Below, in pieces: positions 25,902 to 34,582 of a stretch of DNA of 64,000 bases. The notes beneath the pieces are model-generated. The model was not told the origin of the DNA, searched no databases, and saw nothing but the letters and a program-made list of their open reading frames with translations. Positions within the stretch are counted from its first letter, which is position 1; each line of letters starts with the position of its first letter. The stretch comes from Ureibacillus aquaedulcis (lineage in GTDB: Bacteria; Bacillota; Bacilli; Bacillales_A; Planococcaceae): positions 62,001-126,000 of the forward strand of contig NZ_JAUHTQ010000005.1 in the NCBI RefSeq assembly GCF_030418165.1, in the 5' to 3' direction. The position numbers were made by a program, and so were the translations under genes.

Positions 25902-26990
25902 CTAATCAAAAATAATTTTATTGACCGTATCGCGATCTAATCTTTTCACAAGTTCAACGATTAGTTTGACTGTGTTTTCATAATCATCACGGTGCAAAAT
26001 AGCCGCATGAGAATGAATATAGCGAGATGCTACGCCAATGGCCATTGCAGGGACACCGTTTGCAGTAATGTGAATAGAGCCTGCATCTGTTCCACCACCG
26101 GGCGTTGAGTCAAATTGGTATGGAATATTATTTTCCTCGGCAACATCCACTACAAAGTCACGAAGCCCTTTATGTCCTACCATCGAAGCATCGAAAATGA
26201 TAATTTGCGGACCGTCACCCAATTTTGAAGTCGATTCCTTTGGTGTAATTCCAGGTGTATCGCCAGCTACTCCCACATCCACTGCAAAACCGATATCCGG
26301 CTGGATTTTAAATGTGGCCGTTTTAGCACCGCGAAGACCGACTTCTTCTTGAACATTCCCTACGCCATACACAATATTCGGATGCTTTGTATCTTTTAAT
26401 GCTTTTAAAACATCAATCGCGATTGCACAACCAATACGGTTATCCCATGCTTTTGCTAAAAGCATTTTTTCATTTTTCATCACATTGAATTCAAAGTACG
26501 GTGTAATCATATCGCCTGGGCGAATTCCCCATTCACCGACTTGTTCTTTTGAAGTTGCACCGATATCGATGAATAATTCTTTCATATCCACTACTTTTTT
26601 ACGTTGGTCGGCAGGCAGGATATGAGGCGGTTTTGAACCGATTACCCCAATGATTTCTTCACCGGAACGTGTAGTGATTGTCACACGTTGCGAAAGCATC
26701 ACATGGCTCCACCAACCACCTACTGTCTGGAATTTAATAAATCCTTTTTCGTCGATTTGTGTGACCATGAAACCAATTTCGTCTAAGTGGCCAGCAATCA
26801 TGATTTTTGGACCGTTTTCGTCGCCCACTTTTTTGGCGATCAAACTACCCAGGTTATCTTGCTCGATTTCATCTGCAAATGGCTCAATATACTTGCGCAT
26901 TACTGCACGGGGAGCTCTTTCATTTCCAGGGATACCATTTGCATCAGTTAATTCTTTTAACATTTTTAATGTATCATCTAATTGCACCAT
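25902..26990 (-). CDS. ysdC: M42-family metallo-aminopeptidase (YsdC-like)
   Basis: Dinuclear-metal aminopeptidase of the TET/PepA-M42 group, cytosolic, trimming peptides. Two ATGs lie side by side; the second (26990, [11 protein letters not shown]) has the better six-base spacing from AGGAGGG. 362 residues. Metal ligands and catalytic residues are recognisable: His in [10 protein letters not shown], Asp in [10 protein letters not shown], the catalytic Glu pair in VQEEVGLRG, Asp in FAVDVGV and His in [10 protein letters not shown]. Position between ysdB and argF follows B. subtilis ysdC apart from the inserted neighbours. Confidence 0.93.
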   Translation of the reverse strand: MVQLDDTLKMLKELTDANGIPGNERAPRAVMRKYIEPFADEIEQDNLGSLIAKKVGDENGPKIMIAGHLDEIGFMVTQIDEKGFIKFQTVGGWWSHVMLSQRVTITTRSGEEIIGVIGSKPPHILPADQRKKVVDMKELFIDIGATSKEQVGEWGIRPGDMITPYFEFNVMKNEKMLLAKAWDNRIGCAIAIDVLKALKDTKHPNIVYGVGNVQEEVGLRGAKTATFKIQPDIGFAVDVGVAGDTPGITPKESTSKLGDGPQIIIFDASMVGHKGLRDFVVDVAEENNIPYQFDSTPGGGTDAGSIHITANGVPAMAIGVASRYIHSHAAILHRDDYENTVKLIVELVKRLDRDTVNKIIFD

Positions 26991-27104
26991 CATTTTCCCT
27001 CCTAAATAAATTCTTCCTAATTATACCTCTATTATTTCGGTTATTGAAATACATTATTCTATTTGCGTTACTTTTGGCGAAATGAAAATGCAAGGTAGTT
27101 TTAC

Positions 27105-27587
27105 TTAATAGCCGTTTCTTTGACGTTCGTAGTTTTTTTCATTCTTTTCAAAGTAGGCTTGAATGATATCCTCTAAAGTAAAATCTAAATTGAAAGCCAA
27201 TACCCCATAATATTGCCATACATCCTGATAACTATTCTTAGTAGGATTTTGAATAAATGTCAAAATGGCTTCTTGAGTTTTTAAAAACCAGTCTGTCAAA
27301 TCCTCTTTGTTTTTTACTTCTGGCCACTCTTCCAGTGACAATCCTTTTGCATTTCCTAGGGAAAGTAAAAAATGAATGGAATCTACAAATTCTTCCAAAA
27401 TCACTTCGCGTTCAGAAGGACCTTTTGTACTCCAAAATTTAAAGCATCTTGTTTCGTTCGCCAACTCGGCTAATTCAATCATTAATGCAAGTCCTTTTTC
27501 CTTAAACACATCACGTTGAACATTCTGAGTTTTTTCAATAAAAGAATCCAACTCTCTTTGCATTCTAAATAATTCTACAAATTTCAT
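27105..27587 (-). CDS. dimeric all-alpha dUTPase (dUTPase_2 family)
   Basis: Hydrolyses dUTP to dUMP, keeping uracil out of DNA. ATG 27587 (MKFVELFRMQRELDSFI) follows GAGGGA at seven bases. 160 residues. Helical protein with the MazG/dUTPase-2 metal motifs: ELAELANETRCFKFWS (first acidic pair) and EEFVDSIHFLLSLG (second). Closest in type to the phage-like dimeric dUTPases rather than the trimeric beta-fold enzymes. It lies between ysdB and ysdC, where B. subtilis has no such gene as far as I recall. Confidence 0.88.
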   Translation of the reverse strand: MKFVELFRMQRELDSFIEKTQNVQRDVFKEKGLALMIELAELANETRCFKFWSTKGPSEREVILEEFVDSIHFLLSLGNAKGLSLEEWPEVKNKEDLTDWFLKTQEAILTFIQNPTKNSYQDVWQYYGVLAFNLDFTLEDIIQAYFEKNEKNYERQRNGY

Positions 27588-27616
27588 AAAAAAATCCCTC
27601 AATTTCTAAATAAAAG

Positions 27617-27643
27617 TGAAACTTAATGTCCCCCTTAATCGTA
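27617..27643 (+). promoter_or_regulatory. ECF sigma-W-type promoter for ysdB
   Basis: TGAAAC (27617-27622), 17 bases, CGTA (27640-27643), the sigma-W signature, 38 bases upstream of the ysdB start. B. subtilis ysdB belongs to the SigW envelope-stress regulon, so regulation appears conserved. Confidence 0.7.
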
Positions 27644-27680
27644 AAGGAATTTACAATGTTTTTACAAGGGGGAACTTAAC

Positions 27681-28079
27681 TTGGCTCTTCTACTTTTCCG
27701 TTTGCTTATAATCGTATTAGTCGTTTACATATTTTATAAAGGTGTCCGTTACCTTACAGACCCTAAGCGGAAGCTGGATGAAGCATTTGATAAAGGCGAA
27801 TATTATTTCTATGATGATGTGAAAAATGTTCGCAAAAATTTTTTCATTTCTTATAAAGGTGCCCTTTTTGAGGGGGAGAAATATCTGGGAACTACGGAAA
27901 ATGCATTTGAAGTGGTATCCATTTTCGTTTGGGTTCATGATTCCATGAAGCTCCAAGGCTTAACGAAAGATGACTTTTACTATTTAGAGAAAGAAATTAA
28001 AATGAGCTACCCTAAAGCTAAAATCAACTGGAAAAACCCGATCGAGCAGTTAATGAAAGAACAAAAGAATGAGAATTAA
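27681..28079 (+). CDS. ysdB: YsdB-like sigma-W regulon protein
   Basis: Small protein with one N-terminal membrane anchor (ALLLFRLLIIVLVVYIFYKG, about 2-21) and a cytoplasmic domain of about 110 residues containing YDDVKNVRKNFFISYKGALFEGEKYLG and AFEVVSIFVWVHD. TTG start after AAGGGGG. 132 residues. The family matches B. subtilis YsdB by sequence pattern and by position beside ysdC and ysdA. Biochemical function is unknown. A sigma-W-type promoter precedes it, implying induction by cell-envelope stress. Confidence 0.82.
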   Translation: MALLLFRLLIIVLVVYIFYKGVRYLTDPKRKLDEAFDKGEYYFYDDVKNVRKNFFISYKGALFEGEKYLGTTENAFEVVSIFVWVHDSMKLQGLTKDDFYYLEKEIKMSYPKAKINWKNPIEQLMKEQKNEN

Positions 28080-28130
28080 CTATACTTTTTTGATGAAAAG
28101 CTAATGCACTAACGATTAGCTTCCGAAAAT

Positions 28131-28176
28131 AAGGATTGTCCAACTTTGCATGAACTATGCAAGTTCGACAATCCTT
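28131..28176. terminator. terminator between ysdB and the metS-like gene
   Basis: Arms AAGGATTGTC / GACAATCCTT with an inner ACTT.GCAT/ATGC.AAGT stem; CCTCTTTTT follows on the plus strand. Confidence 0.85.
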
Positions 28177-28198
28177 CCTCTTTTTAAAATAATTATAT

Positions 28199-29837
28199 TT
28201 ATTTAATGGAACTTCCCATCAATTGACCGATTTCTTCTTCAATTAACCTAACATCCAAACGTTCATACAGTGGTTCGGTGTTTTGCATTTTTTGGGGCAA
28301 TTTCCTTTGAACCGTCCACAGATTTTCCTGTATATCAAGCATTGCCTTTATCTTCGCTGTTCCATAGGGTAAAAACGGCTGTAAGATTTGTGCAAGATTT
28401 TGAATGATCAAAATACAAGTGGACAATGTTTCTTTGCATTGTTCAACTTCTTCTTTTATCTGAATCCAAGCCTTTCTTTCATCAAAATAACGATTGGCAA
28501 AACGGACATAGTCAAAAAAATGTTTCCAACGCCCTTTTGAAGTGTCCTACTTCGACTAAAGCACCAACTTCATCGTACAAATCTTTTGTTTTTCTATAAA
28601 TGTCCTCATCTGTTTTTGCTTGAGGAATTTCCCCCTCAAAAGATTTTTCAATAAACTTCAATGTCCGATTCACAAAGTTTCCAAATGCTCCGAGCAATTC
28701 ACCATTATGACTATAGATAAACTCCCTCCAAGAAAAATCAGTATCCCGATTCTCCGGTGCATTTACTGTTAAAAAGTATCGAATTGAATCCGGATCATAT
28801 TTTTGCAGCAGTTCAGGCATCCAAACAGCCCAATTTTGGCTTGTTGATAGTTTCCGTTTTTCCAGGGTTAAATATTCATTTGAAAGTATATGCGTCGGTA
28901 ATGCCGAGTACTTAATTCCTAACAAGATTGCTGGCCAAATGACTGTATGAAAAGGAATATTATCCTTCCCATGAATGTAATAGGAAATGGTGTTTTCATT
29001 CCACCAATCGGACAGGTTTTCCCTGTTCAGCTTTGACCATTCCATACTTGCCGTCAAGTATCCTGCCACTGCTTCTATCCAAACATAGATCTTTTTCCCC
29101 TCAAATCCTTCAACAGGTACTTCAACCCCATTGGGTAAGTCTCGTGTGACTGCTCGATCGGGCAATCCTTCTGCTAAATACCTCTTTGTTAAATTAATCG
29201 CGTTTTCTCTCCAAAGTTTTTCTTGTTCGGCATTCGCAGTATATGCTTTTAACTTCTCTTCAAATTTACTGAAGGAAAAATAAAAATGCTCCGTTTCTTT
29301 TATAATGGGTGCTGTTCCACAAATTTTACAGCGCTTATCGATTAATTCCAGCGGGTCTAGAATCTTGGAGCAGCTATCGCATTGATCCCCTCTTGCTCTT
29401 GCTCCACAATTTGGGCAAATCCCTTCCACAAAGCGATCCGGAAGAAATTGTTGATCCTGTTCACAATAGGCCTGTTCTATTTTTTTCTTATATAAATAGC
29501 GATTCTCCAATAATGTTAAAAAGATTTTCTGAACAGATTTGTGATGATGGGATGCATCTGTCCGAGTGTACAAGTCATAAGAAAAACCAAGCTTGTTAAA
29601 CACTTGCTGGAATTCATCGTGGTATCTGTCAGCAATTGCTTTGATGGTTGTATTTTCTTGATTTGCCCGAATGGAAATGGGCGTTCCGTTACAATCACTT
29701 CCCGAAACATATAATACCTTCTCACCCTTCTGCCGATAATACCTCGCCAATATATCTCCCGGCAATAATGCCGCGATATGCCCCAAGTGCAATGATCCGT
29801 TTGCATATGGCCATGCCCCACCAATAAAGATTGTCAT
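28199..29837 (-). pseudogene. second methionyl-tRNA synthetase, frameshifted at a T7 run
   Basis: Class I MetRS paralogue. The frame opens [21 protein letters not shown] (HIGH motif HLGH), has a four-plus-cysteine zinc knuckle ([16 protein letters not shown] and CKICG), GSDCNGTP, and the KMSKS-like KLSTS at about 335. It stops after 441 residues at TGA 28512-28514, directly after seven T's (28514-28520, minus strand). Dropping one T restores the frame as [18 protein letters not shown] and continues 104 residues through the anticodon-binding domain to the stop at 28199, 545 residues in all. There is no C-terminal EMAP-type tRNA-binding domain. T-box and promoter are intact, so the shift is either recent, phase-variable, or an error in the homopolymer. 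Confidence 0.85.
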
Positions 29838-29879
29838 AGTTTCCGCTCCTTCTCATAAAATTTCTTGATTTTGACCAAT

Positions 29880-30158
29880 AAAAAAACGCCCTAATCGAAA
29901 AACGATTAGGACGAGGGTTCCCGTGTTACCACCTAAATTCGCAAACAGCTTACACCATTTGCCTCCATCAGTACGTGTTCATACTGCCGCTGTTGTAACG
30001 AGTGCCTTCTCGTCGTAGCCTACTCCTTTCGTTTCGGTACGAGGCTCGAAGGGTCATTTTCAATAAGTTTCGTTTGCTTCATTTCCACCGTCAGAAGCTC
30101 TCTTTTAAACTACCTCTTATTTACTTATCCTTCTCAAGCGCCTTTTAGTTGTAATTTT
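29880..30158 (-). promoter_or_regulatory. T-box riboswitch (Met) upstream of the MetRS paralogue
   Basis: Minus-strand T-box variant AGGTGGTAACACGGG (29920-29934), followed by terminator stem CGTCCTAATCG / CGATTAGGGCG with seven T's (29880-29913). The specifier triplet reads ATG (Met) at 30055-30057 within GAAAATGACCC. Confidence 0.92.
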
Positions 30159-30164
30159 TTACTA

Positions 30165-30193
30165 ATTATATCCATTTACTCATGGCTTTTCAA
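30165..30193 (-). promoter_or_regulatory. sigma-A promoter for the Met T-box transcript
   Basis: Minus-strand TTGAAA (30188-30193), 17-base spacer, TATAAT (30165-30170). Confidence 0.82.
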
Positions 30194-30289
30194 TAGTTGA
30201 ATATTCGGTGATTTTTTTATAGGTAATTTCTTGTTTAATCATTTCTTGGACCTCACTTTTTGAAAAGCTTCTCCTGTTTAATTTTCTTT

Positions 30290-30892
30290 AAGAACGCGTT
30301 TCATCCCGCTTCTATAACGTATCTCACTTCCATTTCCCCTTCAGAACACGTTTCATCCCGCTTCTATAACGCATCCCACCTCTGTTTTCCTTTCAGAACG
30401 CGTTTCATCCGGCTTCTATAACGCATCTCACCTCTGTTTTCCTTTCAAACGCTTTTCATCCCGCTTCTATAACGCATCCCACCTCTGTTTTCCTTTCAGA
30501 ACGCGTTTCATCCGGCTTCTATAACGCATCTCACTTCCGTTTTCCTTTTAGAACGCTTTTCATCCCGTTTCTATAACGCATACCACCTCTGTTTTCCTTT
30601 CAAAACGCGTTTCATCCGGCTTCTATAACGCATCTCACCTCTGTTTTCCTTTCAAACGCGTTTCATCCCGCTTCTATAACGCATCCCACTTCCGTTTTCC
30701 TTTCAGAATGCGTTTCATCCCGCTTCTATAACGCATTCACCTCTGTTTTCCTTTCAAAACGCGTTTCATCCCGCTTCTATAACGCATCTCACTTCCGTTT
30801 TCACTTCAAAAACGCGTTTCATCCCACTTCTATAACGCATCCCACTTCCGTTTTCCCTTCGGAACGCGTCTCATCTTTCTTATGAAACGCAA
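30290..30892. repeat. ~52-bp tandem array, about 12 copies
   Basis: The core TTCTATAACG recurs at 30310, 30362, 30414, 30465, 30517, 30569, 30621, 30672, 30724, 30775 and 30828, plus a decayed copy near 30878: periods of 51-53 bases. Each unit reads roughly AACGCGTTTCATCCCGC, then TTCTATAACGCATCTCAC, then a pyrimidine stretch TTCCGTTTTCCTTTCAG. GCGTT and AACGC arms within a unit can pair. The period is not a multiple of three, so it is not coding. It lies between the ysdA terminator and the metS-like promoter. Confidence 0.93.
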
Positions 30893-30928
30893 ATCACCCT
30901 TAGATTCGCATTCATCACTTACAAAATA

Positions 30929-30962
30929 AAAATGCCAATCACCTTAAAGTGATTGGCATTTT
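30929..30962 (-). terminator. terminator after ysdA
   Basis: Perfect 14-base stem (AAAATGCCAATCAC / GTGATTGGCATTTT) with a six-base loop and TTTTATTTT beyond it on the minus strand. Confidence 0.88.
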
Positions 30963-30982
30963 GATAGGGTTTCTAGCATTAT

Positions 30983-31252
30983 TTAAAAAAGATTAAAAGC
31001 CCGTACGACAATAAAAACTTGAATGGCGGCGATTAGTGGGAATCCGAATGCAAAGGAGCTATGCTTTGTTTTGTGGCGGAATAGATACATTCCCAACACC
31101 CCACCGCACGCTCCGCCAAGGATGGCCAGGGTAAATAAGGATTTTTCCGAAATACGCCATTCATGATTTCTTGCCCTGGATTTATCTACATACATAAAAA
31201 TGCAAAGTACGATAGACATTACGACAACATAAGCTAAAAATGCTAATTCCAT
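30983..31252 (-). CDS. ysdA: DUF1294 membrane protein (YsdA-like)
   Basis: Small membrane protein, 89 residues, function unknown. Three hydrophobic segments: about 3-22, 38-57 and 70-87. Family signature pieces are MYVDKSRARNHEWRISEKSL and ILGGACGGVLGMYLFRHKTKH followed by FAFGFPLI. The position directly downstream of rplT is that of B. subtilis ysdA. GGAAATTCC-type ribosome site (AAGGAAT) lies upstream of the ATG. Confidence 0.9.
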   Translation of the reverse strand: MELAFLAYVVVMSIVLCIFMYVDKSRARNHEWRISEKSLFTLAILGGACGGVLGMYLFRHKTKHSSFAFGFPLIAAIQVFIVVRAFNLF

Positions 31253-31325
31253 AGGAAATTCCTTCTTTCACGATTTTGGCCAAAAATCGACGTCTTGTCT
31301 TTAAGATAAAATTCTATTAAATAAA

Positions 31326-31353
31326 AAGGCTGATAGGATGTCCTACCAGCCTT
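31326..31353 (-). terminator. terminator of infC-rpmI-rplT
   Basis: Minus-strand stem AAGGCTGGTAGGA / TCCTATCAGCCTT (one G-U) with a two-base gap and TTTTTATTT. The tandem array at 31374-31583 lies between rplT and this terminator and would be transcribed. Confidence 0.88.
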
Positions 31354-31373
31354 TTATTTATATGTTCACTTTA

Positions 31374-31583
31374 CACCTGAATATGTAAATGTGATGTTAT
31401 TTCTGCAGCTGCCGCTAAAGCTTTCGCCACAGAAATAATTTTACACCTGCCGCTTTCGCTTTCGCCACAGAAATAATTTTGCACCTGCCGCTTTCGCTTT
31501 CGGTGCAGAAATAATTTTGCACCTGTCGCTTTCGCTTTCGGTGCAGAAATAATTTTGCACCTGTCGCTTTCGCTTTCGGTGCA
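31374..31583 (-). repeat. 38-bp tandem array after rplT
   Basis: CACCTG recurs at 31444, 31482, 31520 and 31558, exactly 38 bases apart, with a degenerate copy before. On the minus strand each good unit has arms TGCACC and GGTGCA around the loop GAAAGCGAAAGCGACA, then AAAATTATTTC. Units near rplT are the most uniform; the distal ones show TGTGGC arms and drift. The chance frame through it is not a gene. Confidence 0.92.
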
Positions 31584-31988
<405 letters not shown>

Positions 31989-32038
31989 CTAATTCTTCCG
32001 AATGTTTAATTAAAATCACGTGCGTTTTTACACAAAAA

Positions 32039-32239
32039 TTATTTCATGTAAGTTAATAAAGATCTGATACGTTTGAAATCACCAGATGTAGCAACTTTCG
32101 CTTTACGTAGGTGACGTTTTTGTTTTGTAGATTTGTTAGCGAATAAGTGGCTTCCGTAAGCACGGTCAAATTTTAATTTTCCTTTGCCCGTTTTCTTGAA
32201 ACGCTTCGCAGCGCCACGGTGAGTTTTCATTTTTGGCAT
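32039..32239 (-). CDS. rpmI: 50S ribosomal protein L35
   Basis: 66-residue basic ribosomal protein: [23 protein letters not shown] and later [19 protein letters not shown] are the family hallmarks. AGGAGG lies upstream of the ATG. It is the middle gene of infC-rpmI-rplT, 34 bases after infC and 65 bases before rplT. Confidence 0.97.
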   Translation of the reverse strand: MPKMKTHRGAAKRFKKTGKGKLKFDRAYGSHLFANKSTKQKRHLRKAKVATSGDFKRIRSLLTYMK

Positions 32240-32273
32240 TTTGAATTTCCTCCTAAACTATTCGTCGGTGTTA

Positions 32274-32789
32274 CTATTTCTCGTTCTTTGGTTGAAGAAC
32301 TAAGAACATGCTTCTGCCTTCCATCTTCGGCTTTTGTTCAACCGTTGCAACTTCAGCACAAGCTTCAGCAAATCGATCTAAAACGCGTTGACCAATTTCC
32401 TTATGAGTAATCGCACGACCTTTAAAACGTAGAGAACATTTTACTTTGTCGCCTTTTTCAAGGAATTTGATCGCATTACGCAATTTCGTTTGGAAATCAT
32501 GTTCATCAATTGTTGGACTTAAACGAACTTCCTTCATATTGATGACTTTTTGATTTTTACGAATTTCGCGATCTTTCTTTTGCTGTTCAAACTTAAACTT
32601 ACCATAGTCCATAATACGAGCGACTGGTGGCTTAGCTTGAGGGGCCACAAGGACAAGATCCAAGTTTACACGAGCGGCGATTTCTAACGCTTCGTTACGA
32701 GATTTAACTCCTAGCTGATCACCATTATGATCGATTAGACGAAGTTCACGCGCGCGAATGCCTTCGTTTACATACATGTCTTTGCTAAT
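32274..32789 (-). CDS. infC: translation initiation factor IF-3, ATT start
   Basis: Binds the 30S subunit and proofreads start-codon selection. The start is ATT at 32789 (reads [19 protein letters not shown]), eight bases after GGAGGT, the same rare start as B. subtilis infC. The longer open frame beginning at 32894 runs backward through the leader terminator and is not real. 171 residues: N domain (about 1-80, with [13 protein letters not shown] linker) and C domain ([36 protein letters not shown]). A rare start lets IF-3 sense its own level. Confidence 0.97.
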   Translation of the reverse strand: MSKDMYVNEGIRARELRLIDHNGDQLGVKSRNEALEIAARVNLDLVLVAPQAKPPVARIMDYGKFKFEQQKKDREIRKNQKVINMKEVRLSPTIDEHDFQTKLRNAIKFLEKGDKVKCSLRFKGRAITHKEIGQRVLDRFAEACAEVATVEQKPKMEGRSMFLVLQPKNEK

Positions 32790-32877
32790 ACGAATCCACC
32801 TCCAGGTTTGTGTCGGGAATACATGAGTTAAGAGCAAATATGCCCGGTTGAACGGTACACTTCCTAAGTATGTCCAT

Positions 32878-33039
32878 AAAAAAAGGACGGACATTTCAGA
32901 AGATGTCCGCCCGCTATATATTCATACGCTCATTAGTCAGCGCAAAAAATTCAACGTGTCAATACCTGTCAACTGCAAAAGCGTCATTCAGGTGAGAAGC
33001 GGGCAGCCTCTACTTTAACCACAAACTGTATTCATAACC
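32878..33039 (-). promoter_or_regulatory. L20 leader (autoregulatory attenuator)
   Basis: The minus strand carries the L20-leader segment GGCTGCCCGCTTCTCACC followed by GAATGACGC and GTTGACAGGT, then a terminator stem (32885-32912, arms GGGCGGACAT / ATGTCCGTCC) with seven T's. L20 binding is known to favour termination. Confidence 0.92.
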
Positions 33040-33045
33040 ATATCA

Positions 33046-33074
33046 ATAATACCAGCTATTAGACTCAAAGTCAA
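33046..33074 (-). promoter_or_regulatory. sigma-A promoter for infC-rpmI-rplT
   Basis: Minus-strand TTGACT (33069-33074), 17-base spacer, TATTAT (33046-33051), directly upstream of the L20 leader. Confidence 0.8.
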
Positions 33075-33250
33075 CACTTTAATTCGTGTCTAGCTTTAGA
33101 AATAGTATCGATATTCACAAGAATTAATTAAACCATGTTTTTTTACGAAAAGCAACTATAATACAAGACTTATTAAAAATCTATTTCATTATCATTAAAA
33201 TTTTGTAAAATAAGCATTTTATTTGTCAAAAAATGTTTCAAAGAAAAATT

Positions 33251-33279
33251 GAAGGGAAGAAAACATACACATTCCCTTC
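33251..33279 (+). terminator. hairpin upstream of the glycosyltransferase gene
   Basis: Arms GAAGGGAA / TTCCCTTC around a 13-base loop, then ACTCTTTTAAG on the plus strand. It lies 95 bases before the glycosyltransferase start and could be a leader attenuator. A TATAAT without a clear -35 is near 33151; the rest of 33075-33250 is A/T-rich with nothing recognisable. Confidence 0.45.
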
Positions 33280-33373
33280 ACTCTTTTAAGAAAAGGATGG
33301 ATGTCCAGAGGAGAGCGTTTCAGTAACTTTGCAAATTAAAATACATCAAATAACAACAAACGGAGGTATAAGT

Positions 33374-34582
33374 ATGCTTCAAAGAAAAGTACTATTTATC
33401 TCGGATCATGGTGATCCCCTAGCTCCACTCGGCAGCAAACAGGCGGGTGGTCAAAATAATTATGTTCGTCAGTTGGCGTTATCATTAGAAGAGATGGGAT
33501 ACGCGGTGGATGTTGTTACACATTGGTGTCTAGAAGATGCTCCCCAAGTTGAACATTTCGGCAAAAATAGCCGCGTTATTCGATTAGCGGCTGGCAAAAA
33601 AGGATTTGTCGATAAAAATGAATTGTTTAAACTGCTGCCAAATTTCTACAAAGAAATGAAAAATATACTTGATCTATCGGAATATGAGATTCTTCATACC
33701 CATTATTGGCTATCAGGCGTACTCGGTTTACGAATTAAAAAAGAGTTCCACTTACCTTGGTTTCACACGAACCATTCTTTAGGAATTGCCAAACAATTAG
33801 GGACAGGCCTAAAAGACAAAAGACGCTTGTATTATGAAGAAAAAATCTTGTCTTCGGTCGATCAGATTATCGCCACAACCCCTAATGAAAAGCAGTTAAT
33901 ACTTGAAACCGTTAAATCACCCGCAAACATCCATATCGTGCCTATAGGTGTTGCTGATACTTATCATCGCTTATATACAAAACCTTTTGAGTTCGGAAAC
34001 TATTTTTTATTTGTAGGACGCTTGGAAGAATCAAAAGGTATTTTTGTATTAATCCAATCATTCCGTGAGTTGGTTGAGAAAAAGCAAATACCAAAAAACA
34101 TAAAACTGCTTATTGCAGGTGGTACGGAATCCAGTGTGGATCTAAATAAGTTTTATCCCAACGACCCTAAAATGAGACAGGAAATCAAAGGTCTTGAAGA
34201 TCGCATAAAATTTCTAGGTCCGCGCAATGAAAAGGAGCTTGCAAATCTTTTTAAAGATGCACTAGCTACTGTAGTACCCTCTTATTATGAATCATTCGGT
34301 ATGGTGGCGGCTGAGGCACAAGCTTGCGGTTGCCCTGTCATAGCTTCAAAAGTAGGGGGTCTGAAAGATATTGTCCTTCCAGGTAAGACAGGACTGCATG
34401 TTACAAAAGGAAATATTGCGAAACTTGCCGAGTCTATGCATACTTTATTGACTAAGCCTCACGTTCTGACAGAGTTAAGAAATAATGCGCGCAAGTTCGC
34501 ACAAAGAGAATTTAAATGGCAGCATATCGCACAAAAAATCAATCACCTTTATGAGGAGAAGATATATGAGACTGTTAGGTAA
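33374..34582 (+). CDS. GT4 glycosyltransferase, sucrose-phosphate-synthase-like
   Basis: Retaining GT-B glycosyltransferase. ATG 33374 (MLQRKVLFISDHGDPLAPLG) follows GGAGG at seven bases. 402 residues. The N-terminal loop DHGDPLAPLGSKQAGGQNNYVRQL is the pattern seen in sucrose-phosphate and sucrose synthases. The C-terminal nucleotide-sugar domain shows VGRLEESKG and the E-x7-E motif in YYESFGMVAAEAQACGCPVIAS. The stop overlaps the start of a HAD phosphatase of the sucrose-phosphatase type, so the pair probably makes and dephosphorylates a sugar phosphate; sucrose itself is inference. It is inserted between infC and thrS. Confidence 0.85.
   Translation: MLQRKVLFISDHGDPLAPLGSKQAGGQNNYVRQLALSLEEMGYAVDVVTHWCLEDAPQVEHFGKNSRVIRLAAGKKGFVDKNELFKLLPNFYKEMKNILDLSEYEILHTHYWLSGVLGLRIKKEFHLPWFHTNHSLGIAKQLGTGLKDKRRLYYEEKILSSVDQIIATTPNEKQLILETVKSPANIHIVPIGVADTYHRLYTKPFEFGNYFLFVGRLEESKGIFVLIQSFRELVEKKQIPKNIKLLIAGGTESSVDLNKFYPNDPKMRQEIKGLEDRIKFLGPRNEKELANLFKDALATVVPSYYESFGMVAAEAQACGCPVIASKVGGLKDIVLPGKTGLHVTKGNIAKLAESMHTLLTKPHVLTELRNNARKFAQREFKWQHIAQKINHLYEEKIYETVR

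Noticed and set aside
27105-27587. Prophage remnant suggested by the phage-like dUTPase
   Set aside because: No other phage genes, att sites or integrase are present nearby; such dUTPases also occur as ordinary chromosomal genes.
30290-30892. CRISPR array
   Set aside because: The whole 51-53 base unit is conserved, with no variable spacers between short repeats, and no cas genes are nearby.
32790-32894. N-terminal extension of infC to an ATG/alternative start at 32894
   Set aside because: The extension runs through the L20-leader terminator; the ATT at 32789 has the ribosome site and the conserved IF-3 N terminus.
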